A DNA stretch of 64,000 nt from Tritrichomonas foetus (GCA_001839685.1 MLAK01000926.1:199428-263427); one strand, 5' to 3'. Shown: positions 1-10,839, counted from the stretch's first letter. Notes: generated by a model from the letters alone, not told the origin. Numbers and translations: made by a program.

Positions 1-2697
1 TGCGTTGTTATCACTGATTACCACAGAGAATCCGAAATCAACCGAATTTCTACATTCTGTCATGAAAATAACATCAAATTAATCCTTACGGAGACTCACG
101 GAGTTTTCGCATATATCTTCAATGATTTTGGCCAGTCTTTCTTTGTGAATGATCCTAATGGTGAACCACCTGCCAGATTCCTGATTTCATTCATCACAAA
201 TTCAGAAAACGGAACAGTCACAATCGCAGAAGATGAGGCGCACGACCTCGGTGATGATTCACGTGTCAGATTTGAAGAGGTTGAGGGAATGACTGAAGTG
301 AATGGAAAAGAATTTGACATCAAACTAATTGATAGGCGTCATTTTACAATTGGCGATACATCCAACTTTGGAAAATACACTTCAGTTCACCGAAGTGGTT
401 ATGGAAACCAAGTTATTGTTCCAAAAGAGATGAAATTCAATAAATTAACTGAAGCACTTAAACAAAATGGAGAAACAATATCAACACCGTTTGATTTCTG
501 CGCTTTTGGAAGAGATCAGCAAGTTGTGCTTGCTTTTATTGCTTCTCACCGAGTCCTTGAAAAGCACGAGAGTGAATCCACTGAAACATATTCTAACATT
601 TCAGCTGAAGAACTCATTTCTGCTGCAAGCGAACTTAATGAAGAATTCCATATTGTTGAGAGTATCGACGAAGATCTTTTCCGTGAGTTTGCCCGAGAAA
701 GAGATGCAGTCATTTCTCCAACATGTGCAGCATTTGGTGGAATTGCTGGTCAAGAAGTCATCAAAGCAATTTCAAATAAATTCACACCAATTTATCAGTT
801 CCTTGCTATGGCGTATGTTGAATCACTTCCAGCAGATAAAGAATATGAATTACAAAATGATAGATACGATCCATACCGCATTGTTTTTGGCAACAAGCAA
901 CATGAAAAAATGACACAACTGAAATACTTCATGATTGGCGCTGGCGCTCTTGGATGCGAACAATTAAAGAATTGGGCATTGATGGGAATTGCTTCCGGCG
1001 AAAATGGAAAAGTGTATATTACAGACATGGACACAATTGAACGCTCTAACTTGAACAGGCAATTCTTATTCAGAAATTCCGATATCGGTAAAATGAAATC
1101 CGATGCTGCTGCTGCGGCTGCCAAAGTCATGAATCCTGCTTTCACTGTTGAAGCCCAGCAAAACAGAATCGGCCCAGAATCTGCTCATATTTACCATGAT
1201 CGATTCTACACATCACTCGATGGTGTTTGCAACGCTCTTGATAATGTCCAAACAAGACTATTCTCTGACCAAATGTGTGTATATTATCGTAAACCACTCC
1301 TAGAATCAGGAACACTTGGTCCTAAAGCGCACTATCAAATTGTCGCTCCTGATTTAACCGAAAGCTACGGCAGCCAACAAGATGCACCAGAAAAAGGTAT
1401 TCCTATGTGTACCTTACATAATTTCCCATCTTGCATAGACCATTGTTGTATGTGGGCTCGTGACCAATTCGGTGGACTGTTTGAACAACAACCACAAAGT
1501 GTGAACACACTCATTAAAGATCCAAAATCCATCGAAAGTAGTCGAAAAAGTGAACTCATCACCCTTCAACAAAGTCTTGAAGCTGCCAAATCATTTTTTG
1601 TTACTGAAAAATGCACCACCTTCGATGATTGCATTAGATGGGCACGCCTTAAGTTCGAAGAGTATTTCAACCATAAAATCAGAGACTTGCAACATGAATT
1701 TCCAAAAGATAAAATGACAGATGAAGGTTTGATGTTTTGGTCTGGAAACAAACGATTCCCAAGCCCAGTTGAATATGATGCAACTAATCAGTATCATGCA
1801 GACTTCATCAATGCTGCTGCAACTCTTCGTGCAAGAATTTGCGGTGTTCCAGTCGAATCAAATGCTGCTGAGCGTGCCTCAAAAGTCGAAGTTCCAGAAT
1901 GGAAACCATCAGGCACAAAAATCAAACTTGATGATGATCAAAACAATGAATCAAATCAAGATGATAATGAAGAAGATGATCAATCGATAGATTCCTTAAT
2001 TGCTGAAGTTCGTCCTTTATTGCTTGAACATAAACTTTTGAATCCTGAACAATTCGAAAAAGATGAAGATTCAAATGGCCACATGGATTTTGTCGCTGCA
2101 GCAGCAAACATTCGTGCAATTAACTATGATATTGAACCAAAAGATAAACTTGAGATTAAAAGAATTGCAGGAAAAATCATTCCAGCAATTGCAACAACTA
2201 CAGCAATGATTTGTGGGCTTGTTGCACTGGAAATGTATAAAGTTCATTCGATTGAAAAGAAGAAAGTTGAAGATTTCAGGTTTGGCTCTATAAATCTTGC
2301 TGTCTCTTTATTCAACATTGTTGAACCCGCACCATGCCACACTCAAAAGTGTGAAGCTAATGGATTAAGCTATACTTTATGGGATACTTGGACAATTAAA
2401 GGTGACTTAACAGTCAAAGAATTCATTGAAGCAGTGAAAGAAACTTATAAAGTTCAAGTTGACATGTTGAATATTGGAAAATCACTCGTCTATGCTTCAT
2501 TCATGCCAAAATACAACACAGATGAATACTTTAACAAGAAATTGACTGCCATTCTTGTGCAGGATATGAATCAACCACCACTTGCTGATGGACAATTCCT
2601 AATTCGGTGTGATGCAAACTGTGTCGACATTAATAATCCAGATGTTGATGTTGAAATTCCACCAATTGCCCTTGATATTCGTGGTGAATCTGCTTAA
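1..2697 (+). CDS. UBA1: Ubiquitin-activating enzyme E1, 5'-partial
   Basis: The reading frame is open from base 1 and already encodes E1 sequence (TDYHRESEINRISTFCHENN region), so the true start lies upstream; about 150 N-terminal residues are missing compared with the usual ~1050. The 898 visible codons hold the rest of the inactive adenylation half, the active adenylation domain with GAGALG at codons 313-318 and DMDTIERSNLNRQFLFR after it, the catalytic-cysteine motif PMCTLHNFP (Cys codon 1408-1410, codon 470), an acidic insert near 1930-1985 and the C-terminal ubiquitin-fold domain. E1 uses ATP to adenylate ubiquitin, takes it as a thioester on this cysteine and passes it to E2 enzymes in cytosol and nucleus. 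Spacing of the GxGxxG motif and cysteine (157 residues) fits UBA1. A UBA6-type paralogue is less likely. TAA stop; AATAAA follows at about 2711. Confidence 0.95.
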   Translation, partial: CVVITDYHRESEINRISTFCHENNIKLILTETHGVFAYIFNDFGQSFFVNDPNGEPPARFLISFITNSENGTVTIAEDEAHDLGDDSRVRFEEVEGMTEVNGKEFDIKLIDRRHFTIGDTSNFGKYTSVHRSGYGNQVIVPKEMKFNKLTEALKQNGETISTPFDFCAFGRDQQVVLAFIASHRVLEKHESESTETYSNISAEELISAASELNEEFHIVESIDEDLFREFARERDAVISPTCAAFGGIAGQEVIKAISNKFTPIYQFLAMAYVESLPADKEYELQNDRYDPYRIVFGNKQHEKMTQLKYFMIGAGALGCEQLKNWALMGIASGENGKVYITDMDTIERSNLNRQFLFRNSDIGKMKSDAAAAAAKVMNPAFTVEAQQNRIGPESAHIYHDRFYTSLDGVCNALDNVQTRLFSDQMCVYYRKPLLESGTLGPKAHYQIVAPDLTESYGSQQDAPEKGIPMCTLHNFPSCIDHCCMWARDQFGGLFEQQPQSVNTLIKDPKSIESSRKSELITLQQSLEAAKSFFVTEKCTTFDDCIRWARLKFEEYFNHKIRDLQHEFPKDKMTDEGLMFWSGNKRFPSPVEYDATNQYHADFINAAATLRARICGVPVESNAAERASKVEVPEWKPSGTKIKLDDDQNNESNQDDNEEDDQSIDSLIAEVRPLLLEHKLLNPEQFEKDEDSNGHMDFVAAAANIRAINYDIEPKDKLEIKRIAGKIIPAIATTTAMICGLVALEMYKVHSIEKKKVEDFRFGSINLAVSLFNIVEPAPCHTQKCEANGLSYTLWDTWTIKGDLTVKEFIEAVKETYKVQVDMLNIGKSLVYASFMPKYNTDEYFNKKLTAILVQDMNQPPLADGQFLIRCDANCVDINNPDVDVEIPPIALDIRGESA

Positions 2698-3290
2698 AAT
2701 TAACTATCAAATAAAAACGTGTCATTCTAACTTCCTTTTGATTTATTTTTCATGATTGAGGTGTCATTGTTGATATTTATCTAAATTACTATTTTTCTAA
2801 ATTGATATTTATTTTTCTATCAAGTTCATCCTTATATATTCAAATGAAAGATTTGATAGTAATCAATATTTATTCTGCTTCATCTGCGACCAAAAAATTT
2901 CTTCTAAGTTTATCTACAAGCTAATAAATCAATTGTTACAATATTTTATCTTTTCATTTTTTGATTAAAGAAATATTTCGATGATAAAATCATTTTATAT
3001 TAGTTTTATATTACAGAAAGACTTCTGAAAGTAACTCGAGAATTTCAAAGAAAATTGTATTCTATTAAAATATTCTAAAGTGAACGAATCTTACATGTAT
3101 TCAAATTTTTCTAGAAAAAAAATCAGAATCAAAAATCGCACCATGAATTGAGTTAGAGTGTTTTACTTATTTCGGGTTTCCTCTCAAAATTCTGATGAGT
3201 ATTGAATATAAACTATTAATAGATGATCATCGAAATTTAGTGCTGAACATTTTTTGAAAGAAAAAATAAAGAGGAAAAATTCATTTGTTG
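2698..3290. other. Gene-free spacer
   Basis: AT-rich spacer between the E1 gene and the next kinase. I see no ORF with recognisable protein similarity and no structured RNA. A TTCATTT stretch at 3280-3286, directly before the kinase ATG, resembles the TCA-type initiator of trichomonads, but such strings are frequent at this base composition. Confidence 0.5.
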
Positions 3291-4388
3291 ATGAATGATT
3301 GCACAGATGATTCATCAATTTTTCGAATTATAGTGGCTGAAACTTATCAAATCACAATACCAAAAACTATCCATCAATATCATTTTATCAAAGAAATCGG
3401 TCATGGTTCAACATCAGTCGTTTTTTATGCTGAAAATATATATAATAAAGCTTTAAAGTATGCAGTAAAAATTGTTCCACGAAAACTACTGGTTGACAAT
3501 GATTTACTCTGTAGATTTGAGCAAGAGGTTAGAGTTCAACAAAGTCTAAATCATCCCAATATTGTATCAATTCATGACATCGTTTTCGAATTGGACCTTA
3601 TATATTTAATAATGGATTTCTGTGAACATGGCGATCTATATACCTATCTCGTTGAAAATGGAAAAATACATGAAGATTGCGCAAAGTTTATTTTTTATGA
3701 AATTGCGAAAGGAATCGAATATTTACACGCAAGAAATCTTTCTCATAGAGATTTAAAACCAGAAAATATCTTACTAGATTCAGATATGGTTCCAATGATA
3801 TCAGACTTTGGTTTATGTCATGTAGCTCATGACAATCAAAGGCTAACAACTCCTTGTGGATCACCTTATTATGTATCACCAGAAATAATTATGTGCATAC
3901 CTTATGATGGTAAATTACGAGATATATGGTCTCTTGGTGTAATTTTATTCACAATTAATACAAATACTTTACCATGGTCAGAAATAAGTTATACCAAACT
4001 ATTCAAACAAATTGTGAATTGTGACATTCAGATCCCATTTTCAATGTCATATGAATTAAGTGATTTGATTTGCCACATGATGAAAAACAACCCTTCTGAA
4101 AGGCCTTCCATTCAAGAAGTAATGAAACATAAATGGTTTTCTAGCATTACAACAAGAAAAAAACCCTCAAATGAAAATGAAAGATATAAAATCAGTTCTA
4201 GAAATGTGACTTCATCCAAAATTATAGTAGATTCTATTAGGATGCCATTATCGAAACCAATTATTTTAAAACCTACTCATATCAGTACCCCAGTGTTACC
4301 AAAAAAACATGTTGATCCATTTCATGTTTTAGTAAGGCGTGTGCCTGCAATGTCAGGAAAGAAGAAATATACAAGCATCTTGGGATAG
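3291..4388 (+). CDS. Ser/Thr protein kinase, CAMK-like
   Basis: A single kinase domain fills residues ~25-285 of 365. Visible are the glycine loop IGHGSTSVVFYAE, the ATP lysine in YAVKIV, the catalytic loop HRDLKPEN at residues 152-159, DFG at 172-174 and the activation segment ending GSPYYVSPE. The kinase should phosphorylate Ser/Thr in cytosolic signalling; the substrate is unknown. After the domain there is a basic, Ser/Thr-rich tail of ~80 residues without a recognised module. The frame is open to a TTG at 3285, but the first ATG is 3291 and I use it. All catalytic residues are present, unlike the decayed kinase at 6.6-8.1 kb. The CAMK/AMPK-like label rests on the HRDLKPENILLD and GSPYYVSPE wording only. 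TAG stop. Confidence 0.88.
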   Translation: MNDCTDDSSIFRIIVAETYQITIPKTIHQYHFIKEIGHGSTSVVFYAENIYNKALKYAVKIVPRKLLVDNDLLCRFEQEVRVQQSLNHPNIVSIHDIVFELDLIYLIMDFCEHGDLYTYLVENGKIHEDCAKFIFYEIAKGIEYLHARNLSHRDLKPENILLDSDMVPMISDFGLCHVAHDNQRLTTPCGSPYYVSPEIIMCIPYDGKLRDIWSLGVILFTINTNTLPWSEISYTKLFKQIVNCDIQIPFSMSYELSDLICHMMKNNPSERPSIQEVMKHKWFSSITTRKKPSNENERYKISSRNVTSSKIIVDSIRMPLSKPIILKPTHISTPVLPKKHVDPFHVLVRRVPAMSGKKKYTSILG

Positions 4389-4813
4389 CATTAAAATTTT
4401 CATTGTTGTGTGTTTAATAAAAATTGATCGTTGAAAATATTTTCGTGTCTCACTTTTTGATTCATCATCTCACTTTCTTATGAGTTTATTTCACTGATAT
4501 CTTTAATATTCGTCATATTACATCACATTGTAATGTTATTTCAAATGAAAAGAATGAGAAATGGTATTGGGTTTGGAACTCAGAAAAATTTCGGATAAAG
4601 TCAAGTTTTGTTATATCATTCAATCAAACTCGATTTCTGAATAAATTAAGATAAATAATGTTTCCTGCTCGTTCTATTATCACTATAGATGAGAACGAAG
4701 GTACCAAGAACCTAGATAAAGTATCCCGAGATATGACTCTTAATGTTTTATGAGGAATAAGGATTGTTGGATTATTACACCAATTTGAGTGCATTTGTTC
4801 CTATACCCTTGAA
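4389..4813. other. Spacer with an in-frame upstream ORF
   Basis: Spacer before the WAVE gene. It holds a 31-codon ATG ORF at 4658-4753 in the same frame as WAVE, ended by TGA at 4751-4753. Its end (NLDKVSRDMTLNVL) resembles the start of the WAVE homology domain in other eukaryotes, so the real gene may begin here (see findings). No typical trichomonad intron signals (GTATGT, ACTAACACACAG) are visible. Confidence 0.4.
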
Positions 4814-6040
4814 ATGTTTCATGATTTAACTGATATAACTGATAGCATTTGTGACAGAGTGAAAAATGTTGAACGACGTGCCAATTCTTTAAAAAAGAAT
4901 GTTTCCCAAAATGTTAAAAGTTTTGTTGATATATCAAATGATTGGGATTTAAATCAAGGAATGATGAAGAGCAATTACATACCTCCTTCAAAAGAACAAT
5001 TTTCATTAAAACAAGCACGTCTCGTTAAAATAATGGAAGATCAAGCAGTGAAGGCACCTGATCTATCTAAGTTTAATGCACTTGAAAGAAAACTTGCAGC
5101 AAAACGCGAAAATCCTGGCGATCCTGTAGATTTCAATAAATTCTTTTCTGATACACAATTTTTCGAAGAGCAGTATATTAAAGAAGTTCTTGAACAGATT
5201 CAGAAAGAGAAAGAAGAAAAGAAAAGGATCTACCGTGATCAAAAGGCAAAAGAAAAAGAAGAGAAGAAAATAAGGCAAGAGTTAAAGCAGAAGCATACTG
5301 GAAATAATGAAGATCAATATGATGCCATTAGTTCAGCTATTTCACAACCACCGCCTGCACCAACATGCTTAATAATGCCCCCACCAAAAGGCCAAGCACG
5401 TCATGAAGCAATTCCTGCATCTCTCGCTCGTGCCAATGCTCCAGTTACATCAGCATACCGTCCATCTTCGATGACAGCTCGTCCCTCTCAACCCAAAAAG
5501 AAGCGAACACAAGCATCAATCAGTTCACCAGCACATTCTCCTTCCAATTCAAATACTAACACTTATTCAGAACCACAACAAAGTTATCAACAACAATCTT
5601 ACAATGAAGCACCACCACCACCACCGCCACCAGGAATGCCGTCAGGTGGAGGAGCACCACCGCCTCCTCCTCCTCCTCCTCCTCCACCTCCGCCATCAAT
5701 GAAATTAGGAGGAGCTCCAGCAGCCAGTGGTGATCCCCTTTCTGGAATAGGTAGTATTCAACTCAAAAAAGTATCAGATAGTCCTGGAGGTGCACCGCCA
5801 CCTTCTAGTGGTCCGATATCACATATTGAATTGATTAAATCAGGAAAGTTTTCGCTCAGAAAAGTCGATCATACACAACCAAAAGGTCCGCCACTTAGAG
5901 CTAAAAATGATCCAATCAGAGATTCAAATGTTTTAACAATTCAAGATATCTTACAACAAGCCGCTGCAATTCGTGATGCTGTTGCTTGCTCTGATTCATC
6001 AGAAACATCAGAATCAGATTCTTCATCAACAGCATGGTGA
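4814..6040 (+). CDS. SCAR/WAVE family actin-nucleation promoting factor
   Basis: A 408-residue protein with the order typical of SCAR/WAVE: an N-terminal homology region (residues 1-145; RRANSLKKNV and FFSDTQFFEEQYIKEVLEQI match the RVNSLQ and YFFDLWKEKM blocks), a Lys/Glu-rich helix (130-165), a proline-rich stretch with poly-Pro runs (267-294), WH2-like segments near 307 and 336 (ISHIELIKSGKFSLRKV), then a connector helix and an acidic tail ending in Trp408. The WH2 part binds actin and the acidic tail with its terminal Trp binds Arp2/3, so the protein should start branched actin networks under Rac control inside a WAVE complex. The N-terminus is shorter than in known WAVE proteins; an in-frame upstream ORF may belong to it. 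A WASH protein is less likely because of the N-terminal match. TGA stop. Confidence 0.82.
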   Translation: MFHDLTDITDSICDRVKNVERRANSLKKNVSQNVKSFVDISNDWDLNQGMMKSNYIPPSKEQFSLKQARLVKIMEDQAVKAPDLSKFNALERKLAAKRENPGDPVDFNKFFSDTQFFEEQYIKEVLEQIQKEKEEKKRIYRDQKAKEKEEKKIRQELKQKHTGNNEDQYDAISSAISQPPPAPTCLIMPPPKGQARHEAIPASLARANAPVTSAYRPSSMTARPSQPKKKRTQASISSPAHSPSNSNTNTYSEPQQSYQQQSYNEAPPPPPPPGMPSGGGAPPPPPPPPPPPPPSMKLGGAPAASGDPLSGIGSIQLKKVSDSPGGAPPPSSGPISHIELIKSGKFSLRKVDHTQPKGPPLRAKNDPIRDSNVLTIQDILQQAAAIRDAVACSDSSETSESDSSSTAW

Positions 6041-6639
6041 TTCACAAACAATAAAAAAGTCAATCTTTTTTTTTTTACATTATTACATGATGTTTATTTT
6101 TGTTAAAATCTGCATTCAGATTTCTAATGGGAGAAAATAGAAGAAAAGCTGGAAAATATAACTAATTGTAACTAATTTATGTATTGGTTTTTCGAGAAAT
6201 ATTGAGAGTTTCTATTTTTATTTCAACACAGCTAATCATCTTTCCATGAAAATGAGTTGTTTTGATAGAAATTGATATAATCATTTTGAATGAGTATTGA
6301 ATTGATGAATGAACCCAATCTTTCAAAAAATCATTATAGCGCCACAAATATTTGAATATTCAATACAAATTTAGTGATTCAATTCCTAATTCAAAGTCAA
6401 CTGAAAAATTCAAAAGTGATTATTACATCCCTGATATCTATCCATAATTACAACCAATACTAAAGCCATAACACATGAAATTATAATGCTTAAAGCAGTT
6501 CGGAACCTTTGTTTGCACATATAAAAATTGAAATATTCTACCTGGAATTTTCAAAGTGCAAATTTACAGAGTTTGATATTCGAGCAATCACTTTTGGAGA
6601 AGTTAAAAATTCATTCAAGAATATGTTTCTGCCTGGTTC
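6041..6639. other. Gene-free spacer
   Basis: AT-rich sequence after the WAVE gene. No supported gene; an ORF from about 6509 runs into the kinase relic and shows no own similarity. Confidence 0.4.
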
Positions 6640-8108
6640 CTCACAACTATATGACTTTCCTGTGATCAGAAAATCGGGGAAGTATCAAATTCATAAAGAA
6701 ACAAGCTTATGAAGTTATGGAAAAGTTTTTCTATTGAATCAACAAAAACCAAAACTAGGCAAAATTTTATCTCCTGAAAGACTATGAAAAAATTCTACGC
6801 ACTCAAAATACTGCCAAAATCACAATTCAAAAAGCGAAGTAGTATTGTTCACCTTCATCGTTAAATTGATTGTGCTGCCAATCTTGTCAATAAAAATATT
6901 GTTCGTTTGAGTGATTTTTTTACTGACAATAAAGCTTTATACCTTGTTTATGATTACTGTAAAGATAAAGAATAAGGGGATTATATCCAAACCATGAAAA
7001 ATATTGACGAGAATATGGAAGTTCAAGCAGTTTAGTTCAAATACAATTATTAAAATTAATAATCCGAATAATTATCTTGGAATGATAAGTCGTCCTTTAA
7101 CAATCCATACAAACATAAAACTAACTATAAATCATAAAGACCACCAAGTTGATGAAGGAAATGCCCCTAGAATCAATATTCGTGTATGGAATAATTCTGA
7201 TGTTTGAATTAGCAATAATATTATGATCATAAAAAAGCCGATAAATCTCACATATATTCAGCATTCGAAAAACATTGAAGATTCTAATCCAACAAATTTG
7301 ATGATAATGATTAATTCATCAAATAGTAGTGATGTATAATGTGATTGTGATATGAATATTGAGTCTAAGAAAGAATCTACTGATGAAAATAACTTAATGA
7401 CAACTTATTGTGGTTCTGCTTTATTTTCATCACCAGAACATCTTTCCTATCATAGTTATGATGGCGTAAAAAATGATATTTGGCTAGTGGACGTCAACTA
7501 AGGCGCTGTAGAACTTCTCGTGAAATCCTTGAGAATATATATACAAGTTGCATTCATTTTCCTTCTCATGTTTCACATGACTGTAAAACTTGATTCATAA
7601 GATGACTTGTCGAAATCCTGATCTCAGAATTTCAATTGATGAGATTATTTCTCATCCATTCATGGCAAAAGTATATAAAGTGACTGATTATTCATATCAG
7701 CCAGGAAATTTAAATGATATTTCTAATCAGCATTTACAACCTCTTCTTTTAAATTTACATCATGAAATGGAAGATGAAATAACTTCACAATGTGAAATAA
7801 AATCACTGTTTGAAATAAATAATGCATATATGCCGAAATCAGATTTGGAAATTTCCAAATTACAACTGCAATCACCATTCTGTCAACGTAGATCATTTGA
7901 TTTAAAAAGAAAATCGATCAACAAATCACAAACAACTCCTAATTTCGTCTATCTAAAAGGAATCATTGTTCGTAACACAACAACTGCAAATCTATATTTT
8001 TATATCATTTCTCTGAATTCACAGACAAAATTAAGATTCTACTCTCGTTTTTATATGAATAAATCTAATTCTTTTTGCTTAACGAACCATCAACAACCAA
8101 AACCATAA
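6640..8108 (+). pseudogene. Decayed Ser/Thr kinase gene
   Basis: Pieces of a kinase lie in order but in different frames, with several stops. Near 6676-6735 is a glycine-loop remnant (GKYQIHKE... YGKVFL), at 6784-6830 the ATP-lysine strand (FYALKILPKSQFKKR), at 6893-6970 the hinge (NIVRLSDFFTDNKALYLVYDYCKD), at 7398-7485 the activation segment (TTYCGSALFSSPEHLSYHSYDG, then NDIW), and at 7515-7660 the C-lobe (REILENIYTSCIHFPSH, then RNPDLRISIDEI). A catalytic loop and DFG motif are not seen. The last open stretch, 7590-8108, is the former C-lobe end and tail. I infer a dead paralogue of the trichomonad kinase family. It is not a simple degraded copy of the neighbour at 3.3 kb, as the wording differs. 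Confidence 0.8.
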
Positions 8109-8981
8109 CAACACCACCGAAAAATAAAAATAAAAAAAATGTTATATCTATATCTTTATGAAGAACAAGCAAATTCAATTAAATTGCTTGTCCAACAAAT
8201 TGAAATGCGACAGTTTTCTCTCTTAAACTGTTTTTTCAGAATAACAAATTTCATCTTCCTGAACCTGTGTTTTACTTCTCAATTATCTTTACTTTTCTTT
8301 CATTTATTCTGTGAAAGTTATTTTCAGATTAAATACAATTCTATACTCACATTATTTCATAAATAAAATGCAATACAATCATTTTGAATGAGATTATTTA
8401 ATGCTCAACATAAAGATAGACAAAATGCAAATTCATTTTTGAAAAGATATCATAATCATGTTATTGATCTGATTTAATTTGGTTACTGACTGTGAATACC
8501 ATGAAATTATGCTTTGATGATTATAGATTAATCATTATTTATTTGTTGATTTGGGATTCATTACACAAAAATTGAATTCACGCAATTTTTGAGAAGGGAG
8601 GGAAATCAGTAGAAGATATCATTATGCTGAAATTTCCAAGACAAAACAATAATAAACAGATAATACATACTATACACATAACGTAAAATGAATTAGGCAG
8701 CTAAGAAAGTCCAAAAATTGGAACAATGTACCAATAAATGAGATAATATTTTGAATTAACAATGATAATATAACTTTTTCAAATAAAAATAAAATACTGC
8801 CTTATTCAAATATCTTTTTTTCTTTAGTTATTAATAAATCTTTTCAAATTTGTAATCAAAATGACAAGAAGATAAGAAGGTCGATCCGACTTTTTCTTGA
8901 TGTTTTCTTTGTTTGATTGAATTATTTTTGAATGATCTCAATAATTTTTTTTTTATTTCATTTTTTTGGGTAGTATATCCA
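8109..8981. other. Gene-free spacer
   Basis: Nothing recognisable on either strand; short AT-rich ORFs only. A long T tract lies just upstream of the transporter ATG. Confidence 0.45.
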
Positions 8982-10376
8982 ATGCCAGGATTCTTCCGTA
9001 AAGAACTCCTCTATCTTTGTTCAATCATCATTGGCTCAATGGAAATCGGCTGGGTGATCACTTTTGTATCACCTTCGCTTCCATTAATCAAAGAAGAATT
9101 TCCAGGACTAACTTCTTTTGAAACATCAGCTTTTCAGGCAATTCCAGCACTTACTGCAATTGTAGGAACATATTGGGCCAACTATTTAATGCTAAAACTC
9201 AGTCGTAAATTTGCATTAATTATTAATTCGTGCTGTGGAACAGTTTTCTGGCTTTTGTTGCTCACAATGTCAAAGAAGTTCTTTTGGATTTCACTCATCA
9301 TTAGAGCTCTTCAAGGAATTGTCATGGGCGCATATTCTACTATCGATCCAGTCTATGTTGCAGAAATTGCTCCCCCTGAAAGGATTGGTTTTTACGGAAT
9401 CATTAATTCAATGTGCATATCTTTTGGTCACTGTTCATTTAATCTTGTTGGTGCAATCCATTCCTGGAGAGCAAACGTTTATTTCGGAGCTGGATTTTGT
9501 GCATTACAAGCTTTCACATGTTTATTTGTACCACACTCACCAATTGATCTTGCACACAAAAAGAATCCTAAAAATACTGACGAAAACTTACATATGATGA
9601 GTGTTGAAGATGATTATAATGAAGACTCAAATAAAGATATTGATCCAGAATCTTATAAATCAACTGTTAATATCAAAAAGAGATCATTATTCCAAAAATT
9701 CTATTTGAAGCCAATGATTATTGGTTTAGGTCTCGTTATTTTACAGCAATTTGCAGGCGTGAATGCGATGGTTGCGAACATGTCATCATTACTTAATGCT
9801 GCTGGCCTAGATGCTATTGATTCATCTATTCAAGCATCTATTGCAACATGTGCAGAATTCTTCTCTGGATTTTTGTCTGCTTTTATTATGGATAAATTTG
9901 GTAGAAGAAATATTTTCATTTTTTCATGTTGTGGTGCTTGCCTTTCAATGATAATTTTCTCCTTGAATACGAAATTGTCATTATCACCTATTATTCCAGT
10001 TATTATTCTTTTCTGCTATATGTTTTCATTTGGAATTGGTTTAGCAAATATTCCATGGATTATTGTTCCTGAAATGTTCGATGATGATGTTAGATCGACA
10101 GCAAACTCAATATGTTGTTCTATTAATTGGTTAAGTGCATCAATTGTTACGTTTTGTTATCCATTTATGGCAAAAACCCTCACTGATTTTGGATCATTAC
10201 TATTTTTCGCAGCAATGTGTTTGATTTCGTTGTTGTTTGGAATTTTCTTGGTTCCAAATGATCCACAAAAATACAGATTTGTGAATGAATCTTCAGATTG
10301 TAAAAGCTATGCAGGCGTAATTAAACCAAATGAAATTGAAAATGATGGAACCAAAGAAATTCCAAGTGAACTTTAA
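8982..10376 (+). CDS. MFS sugar transporter (SLC2/GLUT-like)
   Basis: A 464-residue membrane protein of the major facilitator superfamily with about 12 hydrophobic segments in two halves. Family signs include PVYVAEIAPPERIGFYGIIN after TM4 (the usual PxYxAEIxPxxxRG), QQFAGVNAMVANMSSLL in TM7 (the QQxxGxNxxxxY block that lines the sugar site), DKFGRR between TM8 and TM9, and an acidic central loop of ~60 residues. It probably moves hexose across the plasma membrane by facilitated diffusion or symport; the substrate cannot be told. The frame is open to a TTG at 8913, but the first ATG with a sensible N-terminus is 8982 (MPGFFRKELLYL). TAA stop. The gene converges on the Rab gene across a 19-bp satellite. 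Confidence 0.88.
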   Translation: MPGFFRKELLYLCSIIIGSMEIGWVITFVSPSLPLIKEEFPGLTSFETSAFQAIPALTAIVGTYWANYLMLKLSRKFALIINSCCGTVFWLLLLTMSKKFFWISLIIRALQGIVMGAYSTIDPVYVAEIAPPERIGFYGIINSMCISFGHCSFNLVGAIHSWRANVYFGAGFCALQAFTCLFVPHSPIDLAHKKNPKNTDENLHMMSVEDDYNEDSNKDIDPESYKSTVNIKKRSLFQKFYLKPMIIGLGLVILQQFAGVNAMVANMSSLLNAAGLDAIDSSIQASIATCAEFFSGFLSAFIMDKFGRRNIFIFSCCGACLSMIIFSLNTKLSLSPIIPVIILFCYMFSFGIGLANIPWIIVPEMFDDDVRSTANSICCSINWLSASIVTFCYPFMAKTLTDFGSLLFFAAMCLISLLFGIFLVPNDPQKYRFVNESSDCKSYAGVIKPNEIENDGTKEIPSEL

Positions 10377-10464
10377 TTTTAAGGTGTGCTTTCGACTATC
10401 AATAAATTTGTTTTCTATCTGATATTTTCTTGCTTTTTTTAGAAAGTTTTCCATTCCAATTTTT

Positions 10465-10699
10465 CATGGAATATGAAACTCTTCATGCAATATAAAACTC
10501 TTCATGGAATATGAAACTCTTCATGCAATATAAAACTCTTCATGCAATATAAAACTCTTCATGGAATATGAAACTCTTCATGCAATATGAAACTCTTCAT
10601 GGAATATGAAATTCTTAATGTAATATGAAACTCTTCATGAATATGAAACTCTTCATGAATATGAAACTCTTCATGTAATATAAAGCTCTTCATGTAATA
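10465..10699. repeat. 19-bp tandem repeat, about 12.5 copies
   Basis: Consensus CATGNAATATRAAACTCTT repeated from 10465: nine units of 19 bp, two of 18 bp (10636, 10654), one more of 19 bp at 10672 and a partial unit. Copies differ at the base after CATG (G, C or T) and at ATATG/ATATA. The array lies between the convergent 3' ends of the sugar transporter and the Rab gene, so it may be part of both 3' flanks. Confidence 0.95.
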
Positions 10700-10839
10700 A
10701 TAGGCATGAAATCATTGAAACAGCAACACTCGTTTTGCTTTTAAAAAGTCGGATTGGGAAATAGGAGATAGTGTGGTGTGTGATTTTCTAAAAAAAAATT
10801 ACGAGTTAAGAAATACTTCAAAAGATGAATATTTATTCT

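Noticed and set aside
145..2697. Start of the E1 gene at 145
   Set aside because: Base 145 is a GTG, and the frame upstream to base 1 already encodes typical E1 sequence, so the gene is cut by the window edge.
4748..4813. Intron in the WAVE gene
   Set aside because: No GTATGT-like donor and no ACTAACACACAG-like acceptor are visible, so I report only the upstream in-frame ORF.
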